Shown here: one piece after another, positions 8,542 through 16,473 of the stretch
How the letters are laid out: every line of letters begins with the position of its first letter
Position numbering within the stretch: the stretch's first letter is position 1
Assembly: GCA_964539095.1 (NCBI GenBank)
Contig: CAZIFL010000003.1
Location: 123,054-187,053, forward strand
Length of the DNA: 64,000 nt
Source: DAIPKP01 sp964539095
GTDB taxonomy: Bacteria; Synergistota; Synergistia; Synergistales; Aminiphilaceae
Reading direction: 5' to 3'
Notes under the pieces: model-generated
Databases searched by the model: none
What the model was told of the DNA's origin: nothing
The model's input: the letters and a program-made list of their open reading frames with translations, nothing else
Translations under genes and position numbers: made by a program

Positions 8542-9474
8542 TTATTTTTTTGACAGAAACAAGGGATCTTTGATTATTTGCAATGGATTTTCCAGCTGGT
8601 CTCTGTTTTTGGGGAATTTATCTATGCCAAAGAAATAAGGAGCATTCTCGTTATGCCATTCAACTATTGTTTTTGGATCCTCTATCTTTTTTCGCAATTC
8701 TTTTCTTATGCTCACCTCGTCTATCTGCCGTCCCCCATTATTTCTATAAATCTCGCGTATCATCCTGTCAATGCGTTCTTCTAGTTCCCTTCCAGTGCAA
8801 AGTGTTTTTTTGTAATAGTTAATTGCTGAATAGAATATATCTTTAGAGAAAACAGGTTTTAACTGGCTTTCTTTTGCTTCAGGCATGCTGTTTATCTGGC
8901 CTATAATTTGGGGGAGTGTCATATTTTCTTCCCTGGTAATTAGATAAAATTCCGCAAGCATTTGTTGCAAGTTGCAAGGTTGTACCGTCTTGTCAAATCC
9001 GAGGGACATATTAAATGGCGCCCTTGTTTTTGAGTTCTTTCCCTTGCATTCAATGCATTCAAGAATGCAAGAACTTACGTATGAACCAAAGCAAGAAGCC
9101 CCAATTATTGTTAAGTTCATTCCTGATTCCAAGTTTATTTCACCAAAAAAACCAGCGAGTTCTTCGAAAGGTATGGTACTGCCATCAGCGAGGCTAAAAC
9201 AAGAGTTATTTCCATGACAATCAAATTGTATAATAGGCTTAACTATTCTGTTCTCTGATGTGTAAAAACGCTTGATTTTCTTTGAGATTTCTGAAAGGAT
9301 GTCAAGAAAGCTTCTTTTATTTTCTACGTCGAAGAAGTAAGTTGGTATACATTCGTTCCTTACCCTGTTTGTTTGATTTAATAGTTTATGTAGTTTTTCC
9401 CCTGTGGCTGGTTCGTTTTGAGGAAGTGATTGTATGAAGAAGACGGTGTTATAGCTAAAATTCAACTTCATCAT
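8542..9474 (-). CDS. Putative caspase-like (clan CD) cysteine protease
   Basis: A 310-residue protein. ATG 9474 is preferred over TTG 9477 because AAAGG lies about eight bases upstream. I do not recognise a named family, but the first half has the caspase/CHAT pattern. One hydrophobic strand ends in the candidate catalytic His87 (IIQFDCHGNN). About 40 residues later a second strand ends in the candidate Cys128 (LTIIGASCFGSY). A helical C-terminal half follows, rich in charged residues. There is no signal peptide or membrane segment, so it should be cytosolic. It is the last gene of a four-gene operon (42-base gap to the membrane gene upstream). Its base composition is much more AT-rich than the backbone, which suggests transfer. 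The protease role is inferred from the His/Cys layout. Confidence 0.55.
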   Translation of the reverse strand: MMKLNFSYNTVFFIQSLPQNEPATGEKLHKLLNQTNRVRNECIPTYFFDVENKRSFLDILSEISKKIKRFYTSENRIVKPIIQFDCHGNNSCFSLADGSTIPFEELAGFFGEINLESGMNLTIIGASCFGSYVSSCILECIECKGKNSKTRAPFNMSLGFDKTVQPCNLQQMLAEFYLITREENMTLPQIIGQINSMPEAKESQLKPVFSKDIFYSAINYYKKTLCTGRELEERIDRMIREIYRNNGGRQIDEVSIRKELRKKIEDPKTIVEWHNENAPYFFGIDKFPKNRDQLENPLQIIKDPLFLSKK

Positions 9475-9516
9475 CAAGAAGACCTTTCTTGTTTTTAATT
9501 TTTTCGGGAAAAATAA

Positions 9517-10161
9517 TTACTGCTCGTTTTCAAAGCCCCAACTAAGCCAATTTATGTACTGATTCAAAAGAATTTCTGCCACATCAATGACAGCTAAAGC
9601 GTCTGCTCTTGTGATTGGGAGACCATGTATAGCAACATTACAAGAGCTGTAAACTTTTTTAACAAGTTCTATTTGCTCAGAAGTGATTGCGTTGTTGTAA
9701 AACAGTTTGTTTAAAAGTCGCATCCCCGTATCAGAGGGATCAAGCGGTATGCGAAAACCCTTTGCAAGGTTTCTTGCCAAGATATCAATTTCAATTCGAA
9801 GCCCTGCGAGCGCAATCCTGGGATCTTTTTCGGCAAATTCTCGATAATATGACATGTTGAGTTCGCTTGGAGAAGGAGTTAGTCCAAGACGAGACATGCG
9901 CCGATTTGCTTCTGAAAGCCCTACTGTAGTTGTTTTAGCTTCTTTTTGTAAGTTGTTGGAAATTTCCTTTACCTCAGCGATTTGTTTCTGAGCTTCTTCC
10001 CATGGGGAAAGCTCAAACGATATGCTACCAGGCAAGCTGGCTTGCTTTACTCGCTTCAAAAGTAGGCTCAGCTCGTTTCGAAACAGATGAAATAACGTTA
10101 TTATAACTAAAGGCCAAATGAGAATGCGAAGATATTCAAGTGTAACTTTTGCTATTTCCAT
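9517..10161 (-). CDS. Membrane-anchored protein with coiled coil and DUF4145-like C-terminus
   Basis: A 214-residue protein with a good AAGGAGG site before ATG 10161. It has one membrane helix at about residues 11-28, a coiled-coil-like stretch (about 55-90), and a helical C-terminal domain. The latter contains ARNLAKGF and CNVAIHGLPITRADAL and resembles DUF4145-type HEPN-like helical domains, in which a conserved Asn and His sit in such a motif. The topology would place the helical domain in the cytoplasm. It lies between a small membrane protein and a caspase-like protease in a compact AT-rich operon. A role as membrane-bound partner or regulator of the protease is only a guess. Confidence 0.55.
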   Translation of the reverse strand: MEIAKVTLEYLRILIWPLVIITLFHLFRNELSLLLKRVKQASLPGSISFELSPWEEAQKQIAEVKEISNNLQKEAKTTTVGLSEANRRMSRLGLTPSPSELNMSYYREFAEKDPRIALAGLRIEIDILARNLAKGFRIPLDPSDTGMRLLNKLFYNNAITSEQIELVKKVYSSCNVAIHGLPITRADALAVIDVAEILLNQYINWLSWGFENEQ

Positions 10162-10213
10162 TGAATAGCCTCCTTAATTATGTTGTGCCGTGCTGTTTGC
10201 GAAATTCTCCGGG

Positions 10214-10474
10214 TTATTTTTTCCTTTCCTCTACTTCCACACTCCCATCTCGACTTACCAGAATCTCCTTCCCCGATTCCCTCAAATCCGGGTTTACCTC
10301 CAGCACCGAGGAGGCGATCTTTTGCCCAAGCCAAATCTTTTGCTGCTGAAGCTCGCTGATCATTGCCGCATGTTCCCGGCTTACGACATGGCGCATGGTG
10401 GCAGTGCAGACGAGCGTTGCTGTAAATGCATTGAGGATGAAGGCTGGGAGAAGAGGGATGAGGCGTTTTTTCAT
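10214..10474 (-). CDS. Small single-pass membrane protein of the island operon
   Basis: An 86-residue protein. ATG 10474 is preferred over GTG 10477 because of spacing from AGGGGG. The N-terminus is a membrane segment or uncleaved signal (LIPLLPAFILNAFTATLVC). A predicted helix follows with ISELQQQKIWLGQKIASSV, and the tail is charged (EVEERKK). I recognise no family. It lies 46 bases after the nuclease-ParA gene and 52 bases before the next membrane protein, so it is very likely cotranscribed. Confidence 0.5.
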   Translation of the reverse strand: MKKRLIPLLPAFILNAFTATLVCTATMRHVVSREHAAMISELQQQKIWLGQKIASSVLEVNPDLRESGKEILVSRDGSVEVEERKK

Positions 10475-10520
10475 CACAATCCCCCTAAATCTGTGTACAT
10501 TTGGATATGCTCGGCAAGCT

Positions 10521-11561
10521 TCAGGAAATCTTGTTTCGGATAGGAATTTCCGTCCTTGGTGAAAGCAAGACTCGGGACTTCTCCCTCAATGACATGTCCA
10601 TAGCCCCAGTGGAGTAGATCCTTGCTGTGGCGTATGGGGCAAAATCTTTGAAGGGATCTATGTTATAACAGCGCCCCGCAAAGTGAATACTGGGATCTAT
10701 CTTCATTCTCAGAAAGTCATTCAACTTCTTTTCCCGGGTGCCGCTTTTTGTCATGAGATTGTTGACCACAACGAAGATCTTTGCATGGTTGTTTTCAGCA
10801 CGGATGGTGGCGCAGGTCTCGTTGATGACGACGCCGTTTTTATTGATTCCAAGGGGCGTAAGCAGGATGGGGATGATGCAGTAGTCAAACTTTCGGATCA
10901 TTTCCTTCGGGTTGGCTTTTGTGTCAGGGCTACAATCGCAGACGATCACCTTTTCCCGGTACTTCGTTTCGTCCCAATCGTTGTAGTCCACCACGGTGAT
11001 TTTTCCCGTAGCCTTGTCCTTCTTGTCTCTGATTTCCACGCCTTTCCCAAGCATTTTGGAGAGATTCTTTTGGGGATCCAGGTCGAGGAGCAGGGCATCA
11101 TAACCGGAAAGGGCGAAGGCTCCCGCAAGATGAGCCGCCACCGTGGTTTTTCCGGTTCCCCCCTTGCAGGTCCAGACACCAATATATTTCCTGGACATGT
11201 CTTTGTTGACGGGACTCCATACCATGGTGTTTTTCTCTTTATCGTAGACCCCGAGAACAAGATTGATGGATGTGGTTTCGTTGGCGTAAGCTTTTGCCTG
11301 GGCGGAAAATCCCTTTTCTGAGGAAACAAAGAACCCTTTATCAAATTCGCTGTTATGTGATTCCATGAATTCTATAAATTTTTCGATGGGTTTTGTGGAG
11401 ACCGTTCGCTTGTAGTCCTTTACCTGGATTGCCGCTCGAACACCGTTTTTTTCGGCATAAATATCGTATCCCTCATTGCAAGGAGGCATGGTGTATGCTT
11501 TCCATCCCTGAGTTTGCATGTACATGCAGATCAGTTTTTCAAAGTCGTAAGGATCCCCCAT
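10521..11561 (-). CDS. Mrr-like nuclease domain fused to a ParA/MinD-type ATPase
   Basis: A 346-residue protein with two recognisable parts. Residues 1-110 resemble Mrr-type PD-(D/E)xK endonucleases: Asp33 in GYDIYA, Gln46 and Lys48 in AIQVKDYK, and a strand FDKGFFVSS followed by FSAQAKAYA. Residues about 125-346 are a ParA/MinD/Soj ATPase with deviant Walker A CKGGTGKTT at 132-140, LLLDLDPQKN after it, and VIVCDCSPD as the Walker B region. No ParB gene is nearby. It is the first gene of the operon. GC is closer to the backbone than in the downstream genes. The ATPase is nearly certain and the nuclease likely from motifs. Function is unknown; it could sense or cut foreign DNA, or position something on DNA or membrane. 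Confidence 0.75.
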   Translation of the reverse strand: MGDPYDFEKLICMYMQTQGWKAYTMPPCNEGYDIYAEKNGVRAAIQVKDYKRTVSTKPIEKFIEFMESHNSEFDKGFFVSSEKGFSAQAKAYANETTSINLVLGVYDKEKNTMVWSPVNKDMSRKYIGVWTCKGGTGKTTVAAHLAGAFALSGYDALLLDLDPQKNLSKMLGKGVEIRDKKDKATGKITVVDYNDWDETKYREKVIVCDCSPDTKANPKEMIRKFDYCIIPILLTPLGINKNGVVINETCATIRAENNHAKIFVVVNNLMTKSGTREKKLNDFLRMKIDPSIHFAGRCYNIDPFKDFAPYATARIYSTGAMDMSLREKSRVLLSPRTEIPIRNKIS

Positions 11562-11601
11562 GCCTTCTTTTGCCTCCTGGTTTTTATTTTCAAGCCTAAT
11601 C

Positions 11602-11619
11602 TTACGGCCACAACCGTAA
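11602..11619 (-). promoter_or_regulatory. Inverted repeat upstream of the island operon
   Basis: TTACGG (11602-11607) and CCGTAA (11614-11619) form a 6-bp inverted repeat with a 6-bp spacer. It lies 40-58 bases before the nuclease-ParA start codon, where an operator would be expected. Promoter hexamers around it are not convincing. Confidence 0.35.
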
Positions 11620-11642
11620 TTTCCTTAAGCCTGTCTGCCTTC

Positions 11643-12800
11643 TTACAACTCCTCCAGCGGTAGCAAGCGGAGATTGATCAGCACCACCTCAGAAACCGAG
11701 TTCGTCCGTATGGGGGGGCCCCAGGTGCCTGCCCCGGAGGAGACGTAAAGATTCGTATCTCCCGAGGTGAGAAGCCCCCAGCTCTTGGGAAAGAGGATTC
11801 CGGTGACGAAGTTGAAGGGGAAGATCTGCCCGTTATGGGTGTGCCCCGAAAGCTGGAGAAGAACCCCGGATTCCACCGCCTGGCGGAAGTCCTCCTTAGT
11901 GGGGGTGTGGTTTGCCACGAGAAGGGGATATCCCCGGTACTTCTCCTCCAGGGTGGCGAGAATTTCCTTGGGATGCTTGTGGGTGTCTCCGAAACGGGGG
12001 GCCTGGGTATCGTTTCTGCCGAGGAGGAGGAAGCTGCCATCCACCACGGTGACCTCGTCCCGAAGGAGTGAAATGCCGCAGCTTTCGAGATAGGCGGTGT
12101 CTCGGGCAAGATTGGCGTAGTATTCGTGGTTTCCCGTCACCCCGTAAAGCCCCAGGGGGGGCTGCAGGGCCTGCATGGTTTGGGGGAATCCGATAGCATC
12201 CCCCACCTCGGGGGAATTTTCGAGAATATCCCCCCCCAGGATCACCAGATCCGGGGAGAGTTCCCTCACTCTGGATGCCATGAGGCCAAGTTTTTTCTCC
12301 CCCACCACTCTCCCCGCGTGGATATCCGAAAGAAAGGCGATACGGTAGGTTTTTTCCGTCTCAACCCCTGGGCTGTAGGCTTGAAGGTCAAGGGTATGGG
12401 TGCGCAGGGCGGTGGTGTTGCCGTACCCCCAGAAGAGAAGTGCCAGAACAGCCGCTCCGGCGAAAAGCCAGAAACTGTGGGTTTCCTTAGGGGTGGGCCA
12501 TCTTCCGGAGAAGATCCGTATCCCCCCTTTAAGAAGATCCCAGAGCACCCCTGCGAAGAGGGCATGGATGAGCACCGCCAGAAAGATCCCTCCGGCGAAG
12601 AAGATGAGAAAGGACAACTCTTCCGGGAGGGAGGGGCGGAAGATCCTCCCGAGAGGAAAGATGAGAGCCCCGAGAATCCAGAGAAGTGAGAGTGCTCCTT
12701 TTACAGAGGGGAAGGCCTGCCGCAGGTGCCGGAGCACGTAGAAATTCATCCCTAGATAGACAAGAAGCACCGTGGAGAAGAAGATGGTAAAGGAGCGCAT
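11643..12800 (-). CDS. Membrane-anchored calcineurin-like metallophosphoesterase
   Basis: A 385-residue protein. Translation starts at ATG 12800, which overlaps the stop of the upstream amidotransferase gene (TGATG). About four N-terminal membrane segments (residues 1-140) precede a phosphoesterase domain. Its metal-binding motifs are present in order: LSDIHAG, GGDILEN, GNHEYY, VANHTP and SGHTHNGQ. This matches the YkuE-like/COG1408 group of membrane-bound phosphoesterases, some of which act on lipid-linked substrates such as UDP-diacylglucosamine. The exact substrate is unknown. The active site probably faces the outer side of the inner membrane. Confidence 0.9.
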   Translation of the reverse strand: MRSFTIFFSTVLLVYLGMNFYVLRHLRQAFPSVKGALSLLWILGALIFPLGRIFRPSLPEELSFLIFFAGGIFLAVLIHALFAGVLWDLLKGGIRIFSGRWPTPKETHSFWLFAGAAVLALLFWGYGNTTALRTHTLDLQAYSPGVETEKTYRIAFLSDIHAGRVVGEKKLGLMASRVRELSPDLVILGGDILENSPEVGDAIGFPQTMQALQPPLGLYGVTGNHEYYANLARDTAYLESCGISLLRDEVTVVDGSFLLLGRNDTQAPRFGDTHKHPKEILATLEEKYRGYPLLVANHTPTKEDFRQAVESGVLLQLSGHTHNGQIFPFNFVTGILFPKSWGLLTSGDTNLYVSSGAGTWGPPIRTNSVSEVVLINLRLLPLEEL

Positions 12801-13447
12801 CAGCGAATCACTCCAAGCTCTCTGTGGTTGTACCAGCAGTAGTTCTGAGGGGGTTTCACAAGGCCCTTCATGCCGAAGGGGAAGTCGCTGGCAAAGACTA
12901 TGCCTTCTCCTTCTTCCCAAATCAGCATATCCCGGTTCCCCTTTTTGACGAAGGGGAATCCTCCGTAAAAGCCGAAAAAGTTAGATTCAAAGGTTTGGAG
13001 TGTTGGAAAGAGGGGGAGCTTCATCCGGGAGATCATGCGGAGGATGAACTCGCTGTCTGTAATGTTCCCCCCTGCCCGGGCGAGCCCCGAGAGGGATGCC
13101 TCGTTGCCGTTTACTGCTGCCACGAGCTGAGGTGTGCCGGGGATGAAGAAGGGGTGGCAGTTAGTATCGGTGACGGAGCCTTCGCTGGCCTCTCGGGAGT
13201 GGAAGAGCACCCAGTCGTATTCTGCTTCGAGCATGCGCACAGCGATTTCGCCGCAGGTAAGGAAAACCCCCTTGCGAAACTCTGAAATTGCGTGGTTTTT
13301 GAGCAGGGCGTAGCCGTTCCCCTCGCCTCCGTCTCGAAGCTCCAGGGCTTCGAGATAGGCTTTCAGGGAGGAGCAGCCGGGAATGGTTTCGAGAGCGTGC
13401 TGAAGACGATGGATGCCGTTTCGGTTGGCGAGAAGCATTCTGCACAT
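12800..13447 (-). CDS. Class II glutamine amidotransferase-like (Ntn hydrolase) protein
   Basis: A 215-residue protein whose start (ATG 13447, with AAGGAGAG upstream) leaves Cys2 as the first residue after Met (MCRMLLA). That is the catalytic nucleophile position of N-terminal-nucleophile amidotransferases. Further on, FHSREASEGSVTDTNCHPF matches the conserved HTRxAS...NCHPF region of the YafJ-like group. No synthase domain is attached, so it is a stand-alone glutaminase-type protein that may hydrolyse glutamine or a gamma-glutamyl compound. It is translationally coupled to the phosphoesterase downstream and follows a small conserved gene by 18 bases. Confidence 0.8.
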   Translation of the reverse strand: MCRMLLANRNGIHRLQHALETIPGCSSLKAYLEALELRDGGEGNGYALLKNHAISEFRKGVFLTCGEIAVRMLEAEYDWVLFHSREASEGSVTDTNCHPFFIPGTPQLVAAVNGNEASLSGLARAGGNITDSEFILRMISRMKLPLFPTLQTFESNFFGFYGGFPFVKKGNRDMLIWEEGEGIVFASDFPFGMKGLVKPPQNYCWYNHRELGVIR

Positions 13448-13465
13448 GGATGAAGTCTCTCCTTA

Positions 13466-13744
13466 TCAGGCATTTCCTCCTGGGGCGATAATTCCTGTAG
13501 CTATGCCGATCTGTTCGATGGTGCGGAACTCCACGTTTTCCGGATTCTCGGAAGTGCCCTTGTAGATTACCGTGCCTGCAATGCGCGGGGCCTCTCCCGT
13601 TTGAGGGTCATAGGGGGCGATGCAGAGAAGCACGGTGTACCCCTCTTTGCGGAGTTCCGAAGCGATCTTTTCGAATCCCATAATGACGGGGTTTTTTTCG
13701 AAATCCTCATTTTCCAGAGCCTGCGTTTCGTCTGTTGGGGACAT
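13466..13744 (-). CDS. Small uncharacterised protein
   Basis: A 92-residue cytosolic protein with a strong GGGAGGG site seven bases before ATG 13744. I do not recognise it. The N-terminus is acidic (ETQALENEDFEKN); the rest has strand-rich segments (YTVLLCIAPYDP, RIAGTVIYKG). It begins a three-gene operon with the amidotransferase and phosphoesterase. It is preceded by a long untranslated leader that contains a 30-bp perfect palindrome. Confidence 0.6.
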   Translation of the reverse strand: MSPTDETQALENEDFEKNPVIMGFEKIASELRKEGYTVLLCIAPYDPQTGEAPRIAGTVIYKGTSENPENVEFRTIEQIGIATGIIAPGGNA

Positions 13745-13882
13745 TTTTTTCCCTCCCTTGCCTGGGGCATGGAAAAAGCCTGGCGGTTTTTCCCTTTGTC
13801 ATGTTTTCGAGATCAGTTTACCCTTGCTCACGGGGTTGTGCAACGTAAAAATGCGCAGGTCGCACTCAAAAGGGGGAAAATG

Positions 13883-13912
13883 TATGAGGAGGACCGTACG
13901 GTCCTCCTCATA
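13883..13912. repeat. Perfect 30-bp palindrome
   Basis: Each 15-base half is TATGAGGAGGACCGT or its exact complement, with no spacer. No clean T tract follows on the plus side. On the minus side CATTTTCCCCCTTTT follows, so it might act as a weak terminator or attenuator in the minus-strand leader. Confidence 0.85.
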
Positions 13913-14034
13913 AGCGGTGTGTGTTGGTTGGTGCGGGTCCCTTTATGGAAAAGCTATCCTGTGAAGGAGAGCGTTGCACGCTCTTTCGGGGGTTTTTATT
14001 TTTTGAGAGTCTCTGCTCCCGAAAATCCACCGGA

Positions 14035-14062
14035 ATGGTAGCACGTATTTGCTAATTGTCAA
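14035..14062 (-). promoter_or_regulatory. Minus-strand promoter for the 13744-11643 operon
   Basis: Reading the minus strand, TTGACA (14062-14057) and TACCAT (14040-14035) are separated by 16 bases. This gives a transcript with about 280 bases of leader before the first gene. Confidence 0.5.
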
Positions 14063-14294
14063 CATCATACTGATATTTATTGTTAAATCAGACATTTCAG
14101 ATATTTTAGGCATTTTGCGATAAAAAAACTCTTTTTGATCTCCCCCCTCTTCGGCTCTCCTTGTGGTATCCTTTGCTGTATGTGTATGCTCGAAGAGTCC
14201 ATGCTTTTTTGGTAAAAAACTTGTCTTCCCCTCAATCGCCGGAGAAAACTTTTCGGCGGAGGGTCAATTCCATGGAATAGAGGAGAGAAAAACT

Positions 14295-15389
14295 ATGATA
14301 CATTGTGGCATCGTAGGGCTCCCCCTTTCGGGGAAATCCACGATTTTCAACGTTATTACCCGGGCCGGGGCAGAGGTTAAGGCTTATGCGGGAGGAAAGA
14401 CAGATCCCAACAAGGCCATGGTGTCGGTCCCAGATTTTCGGCATGAAAAGCTGACGGAAATTTTCGAGCCCAAAAAGAGTACCCCCGCCACCATGGAGTT
14501 CGTCGATCTGGCTGGGCTTTCCAGAGATGCCAGCAAGGGGGCGGGACTTGGAAATGCCTTTCTCTCCTTTGTGGGGGATGCGGATGCTCTTATCCACGTG
14601 ATTCGCTGCTTCTCCAACCCCGATGTGGCGCACCCCGAGAACGATATCAATCCCTGTCGGGATTGGGAGATCGTGGAGGGTGAACTTATGTATCGGGATC
14701 TGGGAGTTATCGAAAACCGTCGGGAGAGGCTGCAGGCTAAGAAGAAGCGGCTTCCCGAGGAGGAGAAGGAGCTGGAGCTTCTCGAACGATGCCAGAACTT
14801 TCTGCTGGAGGAGCGTCCTCTTCGGGAGATGACGTTTTCTGAGGCGGAGGATCGGGCACTCCGAGGTTTTACCTTCTTGAGCCGTAAGCCCGAAATGGTG
14901 GTGCTGAATCTGGATGAAACTCAGGTGAACCCTGAGGTTATTCCGGAGCACGAGAAATTTCAGGCCCTTATGGAGCAGCACGGCATTCGGGTGGTGCGGG
15001 TCTACGGCAGCATGGAGATGGAGATGGGGGAGCTTTCTCCGGAGGAGCAGCAGGAGTTTATGGGGGATCTCGGCATTACCGAACCCGGCCGGGATCGCCT
15101 TATCGGAGAGGCTTACCGCCTTTTGGGGCTGATCTCTTTCTTCACCACCGGTAAAGATGAGGTGAAATCCTGGACGATCTCCCAGGGAGATACGGCGGTG
15201 GATGCGGCGGGGGCCATTCATAGCGATCTCGCCCGGGGATTCATCCGGGCCCAGGTGGTGCACTATCGCGATTTCATCGAAGCGGGAGCGACCCTGGGGG
15301 GCTGTCGCGAGAAGGGGCTTCTCCGCCTGGAGGGGAAGGATTATCTGGTGCAGGACGGAGATATGATCGAAATTCGATTTAACGTGTAG
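14295..15389 (+). CDS. ychF: Redox-regulated ATPase YchF (Obg family)
   Basis: A 364-residue protein, the normal YchF length. ATG 14295 is chosen because GAGGAGAG lies at 14280-14286 and homology begins at CGIVGLPLSGKST, the P-loop. FVDLAGLSRDASKGAGLGNAF is the G3/switch region (given here as the segment after STPATME). A helical insert (about 120-200) and a C-terminal TGS-type domain, ending DYLVQDGDMIEIRFNV, complete the family layout. YchF proteins hydrolyse ATP rather than GTP and bind ribosomes. The gene starts a run of four plus-strand genes that ends with mutY. Confidence 0.95.
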   Translation: MIHCGIVGLPLSGKSTIFNVITRAGAEVKAYAGGKTDPNKAMVSVPDFRHEKLTEIFEPKKSTPATMEFVDLAGLSRDASKGAGLGNAFLSFVGDADALIHVIRCFSNPDVAHPENDINPCRDWEIVEGELMYRDLGVIENRRERLQAKKKRLPEEEKELELLERCQNFLLEERPLREMTFSEAEDRALRGFTFLSRKPEMVVLNLDETQVNPEVIPEHEKFQALMEQHGIRVVRVYGSMEMEMGELSPEEQQEFMGDLGITEPGRDRLIGEAYRLLGLISFFTTGKDEVKSWTISQGDTAVDAAGAIHSDLARGFIRAQVVHYRDFIEAGATLGGCREKGLLRLEGKDYLVQDGDMIEIRFNV

Positions 15390-15420
15390 TTCTGAAACTC
15401 CCCGGAAGGAGGAAGCGTGT

Positions 15421-16473
15421 ATGCTGATGAAAGAATTGCTCTGGTCGCCGCTTGAGATGCGGGGGAGAGTGCTGTCGAATCGGGTGGTGGTGGCCCCCAT
15501 GGCATCGGGAAGCGCCGACGATGAGGGGGTTCCCACCGAGAAGGGGATGGATCTGTACCGAAAGTTTGCTGCCGGGCAGGCGGGGATGGTGACGCTGGAG
15601 CATCATGCAGTACGCCGGGATGGCTACGTCCGACGAGGGCAGTACAGCCTGCACGCAGAGCAGCTTGTGGAAAAGCATGCTCCTCTGGGAGAGATCTTCC
15701 GGAATGCCGGGGTTCCCGCTCTGGTGCAGATCAACCATGCGGGGAGCGCTGTGAAGGATCCGGAGCTTCTGCAGGGGGGCTTTCTCCCTCTGGCACCCTC
15801 GCCGGTACCGCACCCTAAGGGGCTCGAAGGTGTGATCCCCCGGGAGATGACCAAAGGGGATTGTGAAGAGATGCGCCAGGCCTTTGTGCAGGCGGCTCTT
15901 CGGGGGATACGCGCGGGGTATGTTGGGGTGGAGGTGCACGCCTGCCACGGTTTCCTCCTGGGGCAATTTTTGAGCCCCCTTACGAATTTCCGGCGAGATG
16001 CGTACGGTGGAGAGATTGCCGGGCGTTCCCGGCTTCTTCGGGATATCGTGGCGGCCCTTCGGGAGGAGCTGGGGGATGCTCTTCTTTCGGTGCGTCTCGG
16101 AGTGGCGGACGAACTCGGGGAGAAGCCCCGGGGGCTTGCCTTCGAGGATGTTCTCTGGGCGGGGAAAGAACTCGCCGCCCTTGGGGTGGATATGATCAGC
16201 GTGAGCGGGAATTTCTGTGGTTTTGACGCTCCCCGAACTGCCCCCTGGGCCCCCTATGCGGCGGCGATTCAGCAGAGGGTTGGGGATGTCCCGGTGCTCT
16301 GTACGGGAAATATCCGTTCTCTGGAGGAGGCGGAATCCCTTCTGGAGCGTGGTTGCTGCACCCTTATAGGCTTGGGGCGCCCCTTTGTGCAGAACCCGAA
16401 TATTCTCTCCGAGTGGGGGTATGCCCCCTGCAAGGGATGCTCTCTCTGTGGCGAGGGAAAGCATCCCGAATGA
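15421..16473 (+). CDS. Old-yellow-enzyme family NADH:flavin oxidoreductase
   Basis: A 350-residue FMN-dependent TIM-barrel protein with AAGGAGG at 15406-15412 and ATG 15421. Family features are NRVVVAPMAS near the N-terminus, LVQINHAGS, VEVHACHGFLLGQFLSP (the conserved H-x2-H/N substrate-binding area), NFRRDAYGG, and a phosphate-binding end LIGLGRPFVQNP. It ends CKGCSLCGEGK, a short Cys motif that could bind iron-sulfur as in larger anaerobic enoate reductases. It lacks their C-terminal FAD/NAD domain. The substrate is probably an enoate or enone. The stop codon overlaps the start of the D-aminopeptidase gene. Confidence 0.9.
   Translation: MLMKELLWSPLEMRGRVLSNRVVVAPMASGSADDEGVPTEKGMDLYRKFAAGQAGMVTLEHHAVRRDGYVRRGQYSLHAEQLVEKHAPLGEIFRNAGVPALVQINHAGSAVKDPELLQGGFLPLAPSPVPHPKGLEGVIPREMTKGDCEEMRQAFVQAALRGIRAGYVGVEVHACHGFLLGQFLSPLTNFRRDAYGGEIAGRSRLLRDIVAALREELGDALLSVRLGVADELGEKPRGLAFEDVLWAGKELAALGVDMISVSGNFCGFDAPRTAPWAPYAAAIQQRVGDVPVLCTGNIRSLEEAESLLERGCCTLIGLGRPFVQNPNILSEWGYAPCKGCSLCGEGKHPE

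Larger units (their letters stand above)
13745..14294. other. Long structured intergenic region between divergent genes
   Basis: About 550 bases without a supported gene. On the minus strand it forms a leader of roughly 280 bases from the promoter at 14035-14062 to the gene starting at 13744. The leader has several hairpins: a 7-bp stem AGAGCGT/ACGCTCT near 13970-13990, the 30-bp palindrome at 13883-13912, and GGAAAAA/TTTTTCC at about 13769-13791. The part from 14063 to 14294 is AT-rich and should hold the ychF promoter, which I could not place with confidence. Confidence 0.5.

Noticed and set aside
13883..14041. Open frame starting in the 30-bp palindrome (MYEEDRTVLL...)
   Set aside because: No ribosome site, no recognisable protein, and its start is formed by the palindrome itself.
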